64,000 bases of DNA from Akkermansiaceae bacterium. GTDB lineage: Bacteria > Verrucomicrobiota > Verrucomicrobiia > Verrucomicrobiales > Akkermansiaceae. The position numbers and the translations under genes were made by a program. The stretch covers positions 18,386-82,385 of the forward strand of contig SUVL01000010.1 of the NCBI GenBank assembly GCA_015062005.1. Direction: 5' to 3'. The notes below the pieces were generated by a model, which worked only from the letters and a program-made list of their open reading frames with translations, did not search any database and was not told where the DNA came from. Within the stretch, counting starts at the first letter, position 1. Each line of letters begins with the position of its first letter. Below, piece after piece: positions 43,440 to 51,552 of this stretch.

Positions 43440-43511
43440 TTTCAGATAAAGCAGATGTGGGATGTAGTTTTTTACCCCGTGTCATATTCTGTTTGTGGGG
43501 TTGACGCGGGC

Positions 43512-43540
43512 TTGCAAATGACCGGGGCTTGTGATACAAT
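43512..43540 (+). promoter_or_regulatory. promoter of secA
   Basis: TTGCAA (43512-43517), 17-nt spacer, TACAAT (43535-43540). The leader to the ATG at 43611 is about 64 nt. An additional TTGACG at 43501 is not well placed. Confidence 0.65.
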
Positions 43541-43550
43541 CGCGCACCGC

Positions 43551-43598
43551 ATGCCGCGTGCGCGGGCGTGTCGCGTAGTGTCATCTGATATTTTCTGA
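43551..43598 (+). CDS. possible 15-residue leader ORF upstream of secA
   Basis: ATG (43551) lies about 4 nt after the predicted secA transcript start and encodes MPRARACRVVSSDIF, then TGA at 43596-43598, 12 nt before the secA ATG. Position and the leaderless habit of this genome make translation plausible. It does not resemble SecM and may be fortuitous. Confidence 0.25.
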   Translation: MPRARACRVVSSDIF

Positions 43599-43610
43599 AA
43601 GTTTTTCAAT

Positions 43611-46600
43611 ATGATTAAGTGGATTCTGAATAAAATCGTGGGTTCCAAGAACCAGCGCGAAGTGCGCAAGTTGAAACCGGTGGTGCGCCGCATCCTGGAT
43701 CTGGAAAAAGCCTGGGCAGAGAAGGACCGCGATTTCCTGCTGGGCAAGACCCGCGAGTGGCAGGCGCACCTGCACCGCTTCACCCCCATGGATCTGCCCA
43801 CCCGCGGTGTGGTGCTGGCTTCCTCCCCTGAGCAGCTGCAGGGCTATGCCGACCAGTTGAATGCCCGCTTTGAATCCCTGGCCCCGGAGTTCCCCAAGCT
43901 GCCCCGTGTGGAGGCCACGGTAGAATCCATCGAGGCCGCTAAGAAGGCGCTGGCTGAGGTGGAGCCGAAGTTTGCCAAGCTGCGTGCCAAGTATCTGGAA
44001 ACGATTCTGCCCGAGGCATTTGCCGTGGTGAAGTGCGGTGCGCGCCTCCTCTGCGGGCAGACGGTGGATGTGTGCGGCACCCCCATCAAGTGGGATATGG
44101 TGCATTTTGATGTGCAGCTCATCGGCGGTATTTCGCTGCACCGCGGTTTCATTGCGGAAATGGCCACGGGTGAGGGCAAGACCCTGGTGGCTACGCTGCC
44201 GGTTTACCTGAACGCCCTCACCGGCATGGGTGTGCATGTGGTCACCGTGAACGATTACCTGGCCCGCCGCGACTCCATGTGGATGGGGGCGCTCTTCTCC
44301 TTCCTGGGTCTCACCGTGGGTTGCATCCAGAGCATGATGCCCAGCGACCTGCGCCGCCGCCAGTATGCCCAGGATATCACCTACGGCACCAACTCCGAGT
44401 TCGGTTTCGACTACCTGCGCGACAACGGCATGGCCTCCAGCAAGGATGCCCAGGTGCAGCGCGGTCACTACTTTGCCATCATCGACGAGGTGGACTCCAT
44501 CCTTATCGACGAGGCGCGCACGCCGCTCATCATTTCCGGACCTGCCGTCATCGAGCACGAGCAGCAGTATGATACCCTCAAGCCGCTCATCGAGAAAGTG
44601 GTGCGCAAGCAGGTGGAGCTCTGCAACGACCTCATGGAAAAGGCTATCGAGTACGCCAAGGCCGGTGATACCGAGCGCGCCGGGCGCTGCCTGTTCAAGG
44701 TGAAGCTGGGCCAGCCGCGCAACCGCGCCTTCATGCGTTCCCAGCAGGATCCGGACTACCGCCGCATGGTCGAGAAGTACGAGCTCTTCCTCTACCAGGA
44801 CCCCCGCAAGATTGAGCTCTTCAAGCTTAAGGAGGAACTTTACTACACCATCGATGAGAAGACCCACGATGCCGACCTCATGGAAATGGGCCGCGAGGTC
44901 ATCAGCCCCGGGCACCCGGAGAACTTCGTGCTGCCGGATATCGGCACCGAGTTCGTGAATATCGATGAGGATGAGAAGCTGAGCGAGCGCGAGAAGGAAG
45001 CCCGCAAGACCGCCCTCATGAAGCGCCTGGATGAGACCGGCGTGCGTCTGCACACCACCAGCCAGCTGCTGAAGGCCTACACCATTTACGAAAAGGACGT
45101 GGAGTACGTGGTGAAGGACAACAAGATTGTCATCATTGACCAGAACACCGGCCGCGAGATGCCGGGCCGCCGCTGGAGCGAAGGCCTGCACCAGGCCGTG
45201 GAAGCCAAGGAAGGCGTGGAGGTGGAGGCCGAGAACATGACCTACGCCACCATCACCATCCAGAACTACTTCCGCCTGTACAGCCGCCTGGCCGGCATGA
45301 CCGGCACCGCTGAGACCGAGGCTGCTGAGTTCCACGATATCTACAAGCTGGACGTGCTGCCCATCCCCACGAACCGTCCCTGCATCCGCGAGGACCAGAA
45401 TGACCTCATCTTCCGCAGCCGCCGCGAGAAGTTCAACGCCGTGGTGGCCAAGATTGTGGAGCTGCACAAGAAGGGGCAGCCCGTGCTGGTGGGTACCGCC
45501 AGTGTGGAAGCCTCTGAGACGCTTTCCCGCATGCTGAGCTTTGCCAAGGTGCCGCACGAGGTGCTGAATGCCAAGAATCACCAGCGCGAAGCCGAGATTG
45601 TGGCCCGCGCCGGCCAGCGTGGTGCTGTGACCGTGTCCACCAATATGGCCGGCCGCGGTACCGATATCAAGCTGGGTGAGGGTGTGGCTGAGCTGGGCGG
45701 CCTTTTCGTGCTGGGCACGGAGCGCTACGAATCCCGCCGCATCGACCGCCAGCTGCGCGGCCGCTGCTCCCGCCAGGGCGACCCCGGCGGCTCCCAGTTC
45801 TTCCTCTCCTTCGAGGACGACCTGATGCGCAATTTCGGTGGCAGCGAGCGCATGACCAAGATGATGGACCGCTTCGGCATGCAGGAGGGTGAGGCCGTGG
45901 AGAACACGCTCATGAACCGCATCATCGAAGGCGCCCAGAAGCGTGTGGAGCAGCGTAACTACATGTGGCGCAAGCACGTGCTGGACTATGATGACGTGAT
46001 GAACCAGCAGCGCATGATTGTGTACTCTATGCGCAACGATGCCCTGCTGTGCGAAGACCCGCGCGAGATGCTCTACGAGTGCCTGGTGACCGGCACCCAG
46101 AACAAGTGCGACCTCTACCTGAACGAGGATGAGACCGGTGCCTACCGCTACACCGACCTGTTGCAGTGGATCAACTCCACCTTCCCTATGGGGTGGAGTG
46201 AGAAGGAATCCGACCTGCAGGGCAAGACCCCGGAGGAAGTGGCAGAGCACATCGTGGCACGCGTGAAGGAGATGTACGAGAAGAAGGTGGCCGGCGAGCG
46301 CCCCGACCGCATCGACCAGATGGAGCGCTCCATCATGCTCCAGGCTATCGACAAGCTGTGGCAGAAGCACCTCACGGATATGGATGCCCTGCGCGAGGGT
46401 GTGCGCCTGCGCGCCCAGGGCCAGCGCGACCCGCTCGTGGAATACAAGCGCGAGGCCTACTCCATCTTCGAGAGCCTCATGCAGAATATAGACTACGAGA
46501 TTCTCAACGGCATGTTCCGCAGCACCACGAACCTTTCCGCCTTTGAGGACTTCCTGGCCAGCCTGCCCACCAGCAGCGCTGAGGTGGAAGATTCGGATGT

Positions 46601-47015
46601 GACCGATATCCTGGGCAATGGTGACCTGCTTTCCGCCCTGCGCGAGCAGCTGCAGATGATTCACGAGCGCCAGCGCGCCGCCGGTCTGGAGCCCGCCCCG
46701 CTGCCCACGCTGGATGAGGTGGAGGCACCCGCCCTTACTGAGCCGGATATGCCCGCCGCCCCCATGCCGGAGATGTACGGCGAATCCGTGAGTGGTGCCA
46801 TGGAGCAGGCTGTACCCTTCAACGAGAAGAAGATTACCCTGCCCAAGAAGAAGGTGAGCTTCAAGCTGAAGCCTTCTGCCAGCAAAGAGGCCTACATCGT
46901 GAAGGATACCGGTGATATGCCCCTCGCTGATGAGGAGGAGGGGATGACCGTGGGCTCTGTGGACTCCGGCTACGTGCCGCAGTTCTTCACTGGTAAGAAC
47001 GAGGAAAAGTCCTGA
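43611..47015 (+). CDS. secA: preprotein translocase ATPase SecA
   Basis: The 1134-aa motor drives export through SecYEG. Walker A is MATGEGKTLVATLP (Lys190). DEAD-type IIDEVDSILIDEARTPLIISG, the motif STNMAGRGTDIKLG and the arginine finger region QLRGRCSRQGDPGGSQFF are intact. It exceeds E. coli SecA (901 aa) by a large insertion of about 130 residues after ARTPLIISG (about 320-480) and a long Pro/Glu-rich C-terminal tail. The tail has no CxC zinc motif for SecB. This inserted form is known from Bacteroidota and related phyla. The codon bias indicates high expression. Confidence 0.96.
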   Translation: MIKWILNKIVGSKNQREVRKLKPVVRRILDLEKAWAEKDRDFLLGKTREWQAHLHRFTPMDLPTRGVVLASSPEQLQGYADQLNARFESLAPEFPKLPRVEATVESIEAAKKALAEVEPKFAKLRAKYLETILPEAFAVVKCGARLLCGQTVDVCGTPIKWDMVHFDVQLIGGISLHRGFIAEMATGEGKTLVATLPVYLNALTGMGVHVVTVNDYLARRDSMWMGALFSFLGLTVGCIQSMMPSDLRRRQYAQDITYGTNSEFGFDYLRDNGMASSKDAQVQRGHYFAIIDEVDSILIDEARTPLIISGPAVIEHEQQYDTLKPLIEKVVRKQVELCNDLMEKAIEYAKAGDTERAGRCLFKVKLGQPRNRAFMRSQQDPDYRRMVEKYELFLYQDPRKIELFKLKEELYYTIDEKTHDADLMEMGREVISPGHPENFVLPDIGTEFVNIDEDEKLSEREKEARKTALMKRLDETGVRLHTTSQLLKAYTIYEKDVEYVVKDNKIVIIDQNTGREMPGRRWSEGLHQAVEAKEGVEVEAENMTYATITIQNYFRLYSRLAGMTGTAETEAAEFHDIYKLDVLPIPTNRPCIREDQNDLIFRSRREKFNAVVAKIVELHKKGQPVLVGTASVEASETLSRMLSFAKVPHEVLNAKNHQREAEIVARAGQRGAVTVSTNMAGRGTDIKLGEGVAELGGLFVLGTERYESRRIDRQLRGRCSRQGDPGGSQFFLSFEDDLMRNFGGSERMTKMMDRFGMQEGEAVENTLMNRIIEGAQKRVEQRNYMWRKHVLDYDDVMNQQRMIVYSMRNDALLCEDPREMLYECLVTGTQNKCDLYLNEDETGAYRYTDLLQWINSTFPMGWSEKESDLQGKTPEEVAEHIVARVKEMYEKKVAGERPDRIDQMERSIMLQAIDKLWQKHLTDMDALREGVRLRAQGQRDPLVEYKREAYSIFESLMQNIDYEILNGMFRSTTNLSAFEDFLASLPTSSAEVEDSDVTDILGNGDLLSALREQLQMIHERQRAAGLEPAPLPTLDEVEAPALTEPDMPAAPMPEMYGESVSGAMEQAVPFNEKKITLPKKKVSFKLKPSASKEAYIVKDTGDMPLADEEEGMTVGSVDSGYVPQFFTGKNEEKS

Positions 47016-47059
47016 TGCCAGGCAAGGCGCATATTCCTGAAATCTGACACTCAACCGCT

Positions 47060-48127
47060 ATGAATGTCCGTTCCGCACTGGAGTATGTGCCTTATTTCTG
47101 CGGCCGCCTGTTTGTGGTGCATGTGGCGGCGGGGCTTCTGAAGGCTGAAGAGCTGGTGGATACCCTGCTGGATGCCGATGCTCTGCATGAGGTGGGCGTG
47201 CGCCTGGTGCTGGTGGCCGAGGGGGTGGATGCCTCCGGCCTGGCTCACCGCGCCGGCGAGTGCGAGATGCACACCGCCGTGGCGGAGATGCCGCTTTCAG
47301 ACGGTCCCGCGGCTGTGGCTCGCGTGCAGGAGATTGTGGAGCGCCGCCAGGTCGCCATTGTGGCCTCCGGAGCAACAGGGCATTTTGATGCCTTCAGCGT
47401 GCAACTGGCTCAGGAACTGGGAGCTTCCAAGTACATCTGCCTGCTGGAGGGGGAGGTTCCTACCCGGGAAGGCCAGCCTATCTTTGCCGTGCTTGAAAGC
47501 GAGGTAGCTCAGCATCTGGCGGAATGCACGCATCCGGAGCTCTTGCAGCGGGCGGCAGAGGTGTGCCGCCTGGGGATTCCGCGTGTACACCTGCTGGATG
47601 GCCGCAGTCGCGGCGTGCTGCTTGATGAGCTCTTTTCAGAGGAAGGTGTGGGCACCATGGTGCATACCGACTCCTACCGCAAAATACGCCCCTTGCGCGA
47701 GGAGGATATCCCGGAGCTGCTTTCCATGATTGCCCGCAGCATGGCGGATTCCAAGCTCGTGCACCGCAACTACGAGTCCATTTGCGAGAACCTGCAGAGC
47801 TACTACGTCTATACGCTGGATTCCACCATCGTGGGCTGCGTGGCGCTCTATCCCTACCCGCAGGAGGGCTGCGCCGAGCTCGGCTGCCTGTTTATCAAGA
47901 AAAACTACGAGGGCAGGGGCTATGGCAAGGCTATGTGCCGTTTTGTGGAAAATAAGGCGCGTGAGCTGGGCTTTACCCGCATCTTTGCCATCTCCCAGAG
48001 CGCGGTGGATTATTTCCGGGACCGCATGCACTACGACCCGCTGCCCCGCAGCGTGCTGCCGCCCGCCCGCCTGGAGGCCCTGGAATCCAGCGGCCGTTCC
48101 TCCGGTGTGTTCGGTCGTGAGCTGTAA
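47060..48127 (+). CDS. N-acetylglutamate synthase-like protein (shortened amino-acid-kinase domain + GNAT)
   Basis: The 355-aa protein aligns in outline with ArgA. The N-terminal half, from VPYFCGRLFVVHVAA to about residue 200, looks like an amino-acid-kinase fold. It is shorter than in ArgA (about 210 instead of about 290 residues) and lacks a clear nucleotide/arginine site. The C-terminal part (about 205-355) is a GNAT acetyltransferase, with the acetyl-CoA loop in KKNYEGRGYGKAM. ArgA makes N-acetylglutamate for arginine synthesis. The reduced kinase-like half may mean altered arginine control. The frame starts 44 nt after secA without an obvious promoter. Confidence 0.75.
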   Translation: MNVRSALEYVPYFCGRLFVVHVAAGLLKAEELVDTLLDADALHEVGVRLVLVAEGVDASGLAHRAGECEMHTAVAEMPLSDGPAAVARVQEIVERRQVAIVASGATGHFDAFSVQLAQELGASKYICLLEGEVPTREGQPIFAVLESEVAQHLAECTHPELLQRAAEVCRLGIPRVHLLDGRSRGVLLDELFSEEGVGTMVHTDSYRKIRPLREEDIPELLSMIARSMADSKLVHRNYESICENLQSYYVYTLDSTIVGCVALYPYPQEGCAELGCLFIKKNYEGRGYGKAMCRFVENKARELGFTRIFAISQSAVDYFRDRMHYDPLPRSVLPPARLEALESSGRSSGVFGREL

Positions 48128-48158
48128 AAAAAATCCCGGCTGGTTTCCAGTCGGGATT
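48126..48158. terminator. bidirectional terminator between convergent genes
   Basis: AATCCCGGCTGG and CCAGTCGGGATT pair across TTT. On the minus strand they are followed by eight U residues, serving the transporter/acyltransferase gene. Confidence 0.85.
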
Positions 48159-48180
48159 GTCAGTTTGCTGAAACTGGTTA

Positions 48181-50844
48181 TCAGGAAAGCTCGGCCAGGA
48201 ATCCGCTCTCATCCAGGTAGATGTGCGAGGGCAGGGTGTATTCCGTGCGCAGCGAAGGGGCGCTGATGATGGCGTTGGAGCCTTCTGCCGGAGCGTCTAC
48301 GCGGTAGCCGGGTAGCAGCAGGCCGCGGGTGCGCGGGCGCACACCAAGCTGGATGGTGCCATCGCTCATCTTGAAGACACTGTGGCACATGCTCATGGAG
48401 ATGACGTTGCCCATGGAGGTACACAGGCAGGGGCGCCAGCGCATGTTCGGAGTAGAGATGGCCGGGCCGCCGCTGAAGTCGTAGAACGGAATCTGCCGCG
48501 GGGGAATCGTGGTGAGCAGGATGCGGCGCATGTGCGCACCGCCCACAATCTGTGAGATGGTATAGTCCAGCGTTTCCTGCGGGTTTTCAATCAGGTGCAC
48601 CGGGGTGCGGGTGATGAGGGGCCAGAGCACGGCCAGTACCAGCTCCTGCGGTTCACCGTGGCCCACGGTGGTGAGCAGGTGGTGGCGCCCTTCCTTCAGG
48701 GCGTTTACCCGGCGCACCTGGCACGTGTTCAGCCAGTAGCGGTGCAGCGCCAGGCGGTCTTCTGTGCCGTCAATGAGCAGCTGCAGCCATTTGCGAGCCA
48801 GCGGGGGGAATTGTTCATCTGCCTGGCGGCTGATGAGTGCTGCGGCAATCTGGATGGCTGTGAGTGAACCACCGGGAAAGAAGACGAGTGATTTATTGCC
48901 GCGCTCTTCCAGCATGCGGATGAGGCCTTCGCGGCTGACGTCTTCCGCCGTTTCGAGACATGTGGCGGAAAGTTCGCGGAACGAGCGCAGCACGGTGCGG
49001 CTGTTGAAGGTTTCCGGGTCAAGCGGCGCCCCGAATGCTACGGTGAAATTGTAGTTCAGCGTCTTGGGCAGCTTGGTGAAGAAGCGGTTGCGGGAGAAGG
49101 AGAAGATGCTCCCCCAGAGCCCGTCCATGTACACCGGGATGATGGGAGCCTTGGCCCGGCGGGCTATCATTTCCATGCCACGGCGGATGGGGGTGAGGCA
49201 CCCGCTGCGGGTGAGCTGGCCTTCCGGGAAGATGCAGATAATATCCCCGTTTTCAATGGCGCGGGCTGCTTTGACAATGGCTTCTCGCGGGTTGCGGGAG
49301 GAAATGGGCAGGGAGTTGAAGATTTCCAGTGCCCAGCCCAGCAGGCGCATGGCCATGAACTCTTCTGCCACGATGAATCGCACCGGCCGCGGGCAGACCA
49401 TGGTGAGGAAGAGTGCATCGGCGTAGGTCACGTGGTTCACGACCAGCAGGGCTCCTCCGCGCATGGGCAGGCGCTCCAGGTTGATGGTGCGCGGGCGGTA
49501 CACCAGCTGCAGGCACCAAATCCCTATCATGCGGATGAATTCCTGCGGAATCAGTCGCAGGGAGCAGATGAGGATGAAGAAGCTCAGCAGGAAGAGCACG
49601 AAGAACTGCTGCTGCGGGCTGGCTCCGAAGATTTCATACATCACCCACATGAGGGCCACGGCTACCAGGCCCATCAGGTTATCAATGAGGTTGCCGGCGG
49701 CAATGATGTTGCCGCGGTTGTTGGGGTCGCAGTTGTCCTGCAGGAAGGCGTTGAGCGGCACCAGGTAGGCTGCGCCGAAGGCGCCGGTAAGGGCCAGCAG
49801 GGTGTTGCTGGTGTAGGTGTTGACATCAAAGAAGGTCAGCAGCAGCGTGCAGAGGGTGATGCCGATGGCCCCGAAGGGAATAAGCCCCAGCTCATTCTTG
49901 CCCTTGCAGAGCTGCGAGGCCACTGCTCCACCGAATACCACGCCACCGGTCATCCATGCCATGAGGATGCCGCACTGCAGCGAGAAGTCCACGCTCGGGT
50001 CGGCGGCCTGCATGCTCTTGGCTATCTGGATGAGAATAAGGAAGAGGGAGCCGGCCAGACACCAGAAATAGGCAATGCCCAGCTCGCTGAGGCGCAGCAG
50101 GCGGTCCTGCCACAGGTACTTGATCTGGCCGAAGTGTTCGTAGAACAGGGTCCAGCTGAAGGGGCGCGTGGGCTTGGCCGGATAGCGCGGCACCAGGAAG
50201 GACGCTGCGCAGACCAGGCAGGCCAGACCTATGAAGATCCAGGTGGGAAGGATGACGGAGTCCCAGCCGGCAAGCTGTTCTGCATCATACGTGGGGGAGT
50301 TCTGGGCTTCGTAGGAAGAGAGAAGGTAGGAGAACCAGAAGAATACGCCAATCTGCGCTGCCAGCAGCACGAAGACCAGGCTCATTTCGATGATGCCGGA
50401 GCCAAAGCCTATATACTTGGAGCCCAGCAGGTCTTTCACGATGCCTTTCTTGGCAGGGGAGAGAATGGTGGCTTGCGTGGCAAAAATGGCAAACCAGAGG
50501 ATGGCTGCGTACATGTCGTGCTGGTAGAAGCAGAATAGCATGCAGCTCATGATGAATATCTGGATGACGCTCATCACCTGCACAATGCGCGTCTTGCAGA
50601 AACAGTCAGAAAGCCAGCCCACCAGCGGTGAAAAAAGAATGTACGGAAGCACGAAAATCGCACCCAGTATGTATTCCAGCGTGCTGCCGTCGGCGCCCCA
50701 CAGCCATACCCCCAGCGGAATGAGCAGGAATTGCACGGCTTTCTCGTTAAAGGCATTCTGCGCCTGTACGGCTACCAGCGTCCAGAACCCGGCCCACTCC
50801 TTGCGGGTTGGTTCCTTGTAAAAGTCCTCTTCCTCAGTTGCCAT
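48181..50844 (-). CDS. fused MFS lysophospholipid transporter (LplT-like) and PlsC acyltransferase
   Basis: The 887-aa protein joins three parts. Residues of about 15-430 form a 12-helix MFS domain like LplT. About 445-640 is a PlsC/LPLAT domain with VNHVTYADAL (His471, Asp476 of the HX4D motif) and IFPEGQLTRSG. About 650-887 is a soluble remainder that resembles the beginning of an acyl-ACP synthetase (FFPGGSLTAIQIAAAL) but is too short for a full AMP-binding enzyme. In E. coli, LplT and Aas are separate proteins. Fusions of this order recycle lysophospholipids: flip across the membrane, then reacylation. The truncated third part suggests acyl-ACP is supplied ready-made. Confidence 0.85.
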   Translation of the reverse strand: MATEEEDFYKEPTRKEWAGFWTLVAVQAQNAFNEKAVQFLLIPLGVWLWGADGSTLEYILGAIFVLPYILFSPLVGWLSDCFCKTRIVQVMSVIQIFIMSCMLFCFYQHDMYAAILWFAIFATQATILSPAKKGIVKDLLGSKYIGFGSGIIEMSLVFVLLAAQIGVFFWFSYLLSSYEAQNSPTYDAEQLAGWDSVILPTWIFIGLACLVCAASFLVPRYPAKPTRPFSWTLFYEHFGQIKYLWQDRLLRLSELGIAYFWCLAGSLFLILIQIAKSMQAADPSVDFSLQCGILMAWMTGGVVFGGAVASQLCKGKNELGLIPFGAIGITLCTLLLTFFDVNTYTSNTLLALTGAFGAAYLVPLNAFLQDNCDPNNRGNIIAAGNLIDNLMGLVAVALMWVMYEIFGASPQQQFFVLFLLSFFILICSLRLIPQEFIRMIGIWCLQLVYRPRTINLERLPMRGGALLVVNHVTYADALFLTMVCPRPVRFIVAEEFMAMRLLGWALEIFNSLPISSRNPREAIVKAARAIENGDIICIFPEGQLTRSGCLTPIRRGMEMIARRAKAPIIPVYMDGLWGSIFSFSRNRFFTKLPKTLNYNFTVAFGAPLDPETFNSRTVLRSFRELSATCLETAEDVSREGLIRMLEERGNKSLVFFPGGSLTAIQIAAALISRQADEQFPPLARKWLQLLIDGTEDRLALHRYWLNTCQVRRVNALKEGRHHLLTTVGHGEPQELVLAVLWPLITRTPVHLIENPQETLDYTISQIVGGAHMRRILLTTIPPRQIPFYDFSGGPAISTPNMRWRPCLCTSMGNVISMSMCHSVFKMSDGTIQLGVRPRTRGLLLPGYRVDAPAEGSNAIISAPSLRTEYTLPSHIYLDESGFLAELS

Positions 50845-50918
50845 AAGATGAGTTTATCCAGACTCATTATCTCACAAAAGCCGCAATTATCAAGCATAAA
50901 GCGGCTTTTTCCGGATAT

Positions 50919-50951
50919 AAAAATGGCAGGAGCCGCATGACGACTCCTGCC
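50919..50951 (-). terminator. terminator of the small exported coiled-coil protein gene
   Basis: On the minus strand, GGCAGGAG and CTCCTGCC (plus inner CG pairs) form a hairpin followed by ATTTTTAT. A second hairpin (AAAAGCCGC/GCGGCTTTT, 50876-50909) follows directly and may back it up. Confidence 0.75.
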
Positions 50952-50975
50952 GGTTGGTAAAAGGGATGTGCTGAA

Positions 50976-51305
50976 TCAGTAGCGAATTTCGAAATCACGG
51001 GGCTCGCGGGGAGCTTCAGGCGTGCGCTCGCAGGGAGGCAGCATGGTGTTCAACTGGCGGCGCTGGATGGTCTTCTTCATGCCGGCGTCGTTGTCGCGGG
51101 TGATTTTCTGCGCTTCCTTCATGGCTTTCTCGCGGTTTTTTTCAGCGCGGGCAACAGCCTTGTTGTAGCGGTCAATGCTGGCTTTCTGACGGTCGGTAGC
51201 AATGCTCTTGAGGGTATCCTCAGAGAGATCCTTGGTCTGCACTACCGGGGCAGCCTGCACGACTGCGGCCAGGACGAGGAGAGCGAAGAGGGGAAGAGTT
51301 TTCAT
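50976..51305 (-). CDS. small exported coiled-coil protein of unknown function
   Basis: The 109-aa product has a signal peptide (cleavage after VVQA, about residue 19). A Lys/Ala/Glu-rich helix (about 28-85: YNKAVARAEKNREKAMKEAQK) and a Pro/Arg-rich end with one cysteine follow. It has a well-formed promoter and a strong terminator, so it is a real single-gene unit. No family is recognised. A peptidoglycan-associated or stress-type periplasmic protein is possible. Confidence 0.7.
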   Translation of the reverse strand: MKTLPLFALLVLAAVVQAAPVVQTKDLSEDTLKSIATDRQKASIDRYNKAVARAEKNREKAMKEAQKITRDNDAGMKKTIQRRQLNTMLPPCERTPEAPREPRDFEIRY

Positions 51306-51327
51306 ACGTTAGCTAAATGACTCCTTA

Positions 51328-51355
51328 AGTATATGCCTGTGGTGGGCTAAGTCAA
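51328..51355 (-). promoter_or_regulatory. promoter of the small exported protein gene
   Basis: On the minus strand, TTGACT (51355-51350), 16-nt spacer, TATACT (51333-51328). TAAGGAG lies directly after the -10 box, rather far (about 15 nt) from the ATG at 51305. Confidence 0.65.
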
Positions 51356-51448
51356 GCTCATTTTTGAAATTCGCCTCACATTTTACGCCGTACGTGTCCC
51401 AAAGTCTGAGTGTTGAACGCAATAAAGAGAATTTGTGGGGGAACTCTG

Positions 51449-51515
51449 TCGGAGCACGGGACTTCAGTCCCGATTGGAAGCACCGTTATTTCGGGACTGA
51501 AGTCCCGTGCCCCGA
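51449..51515. repeat. inverted pair of REP-like palindromes after mutS
   Basis: Two 25-nt arms (51449-51473 and 51491-51515) are inverted with one mismatch around a 17-nt loop. Each arm contains its own palindrome CGGGACT-TC-AGTCCCG. The same unit forms the 3' end of ribF at 7422-7445. It lies 38 nt beyond the mutS stop and may terminate or protect the mutS mRNA. Confidence 0.8.
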
Positions 51516-51552
51516 CAACGACAAACATCAATTTATCGGGCCGTTTGCGGCG

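Noticed and set aside
43581..47054. 1157-codon open frame antisense to secA
   Set aside because: SecA on the plus strand is certain; the antisense frame is His/Leu/Gly-rich low-complexity sequence produced by codon bias.
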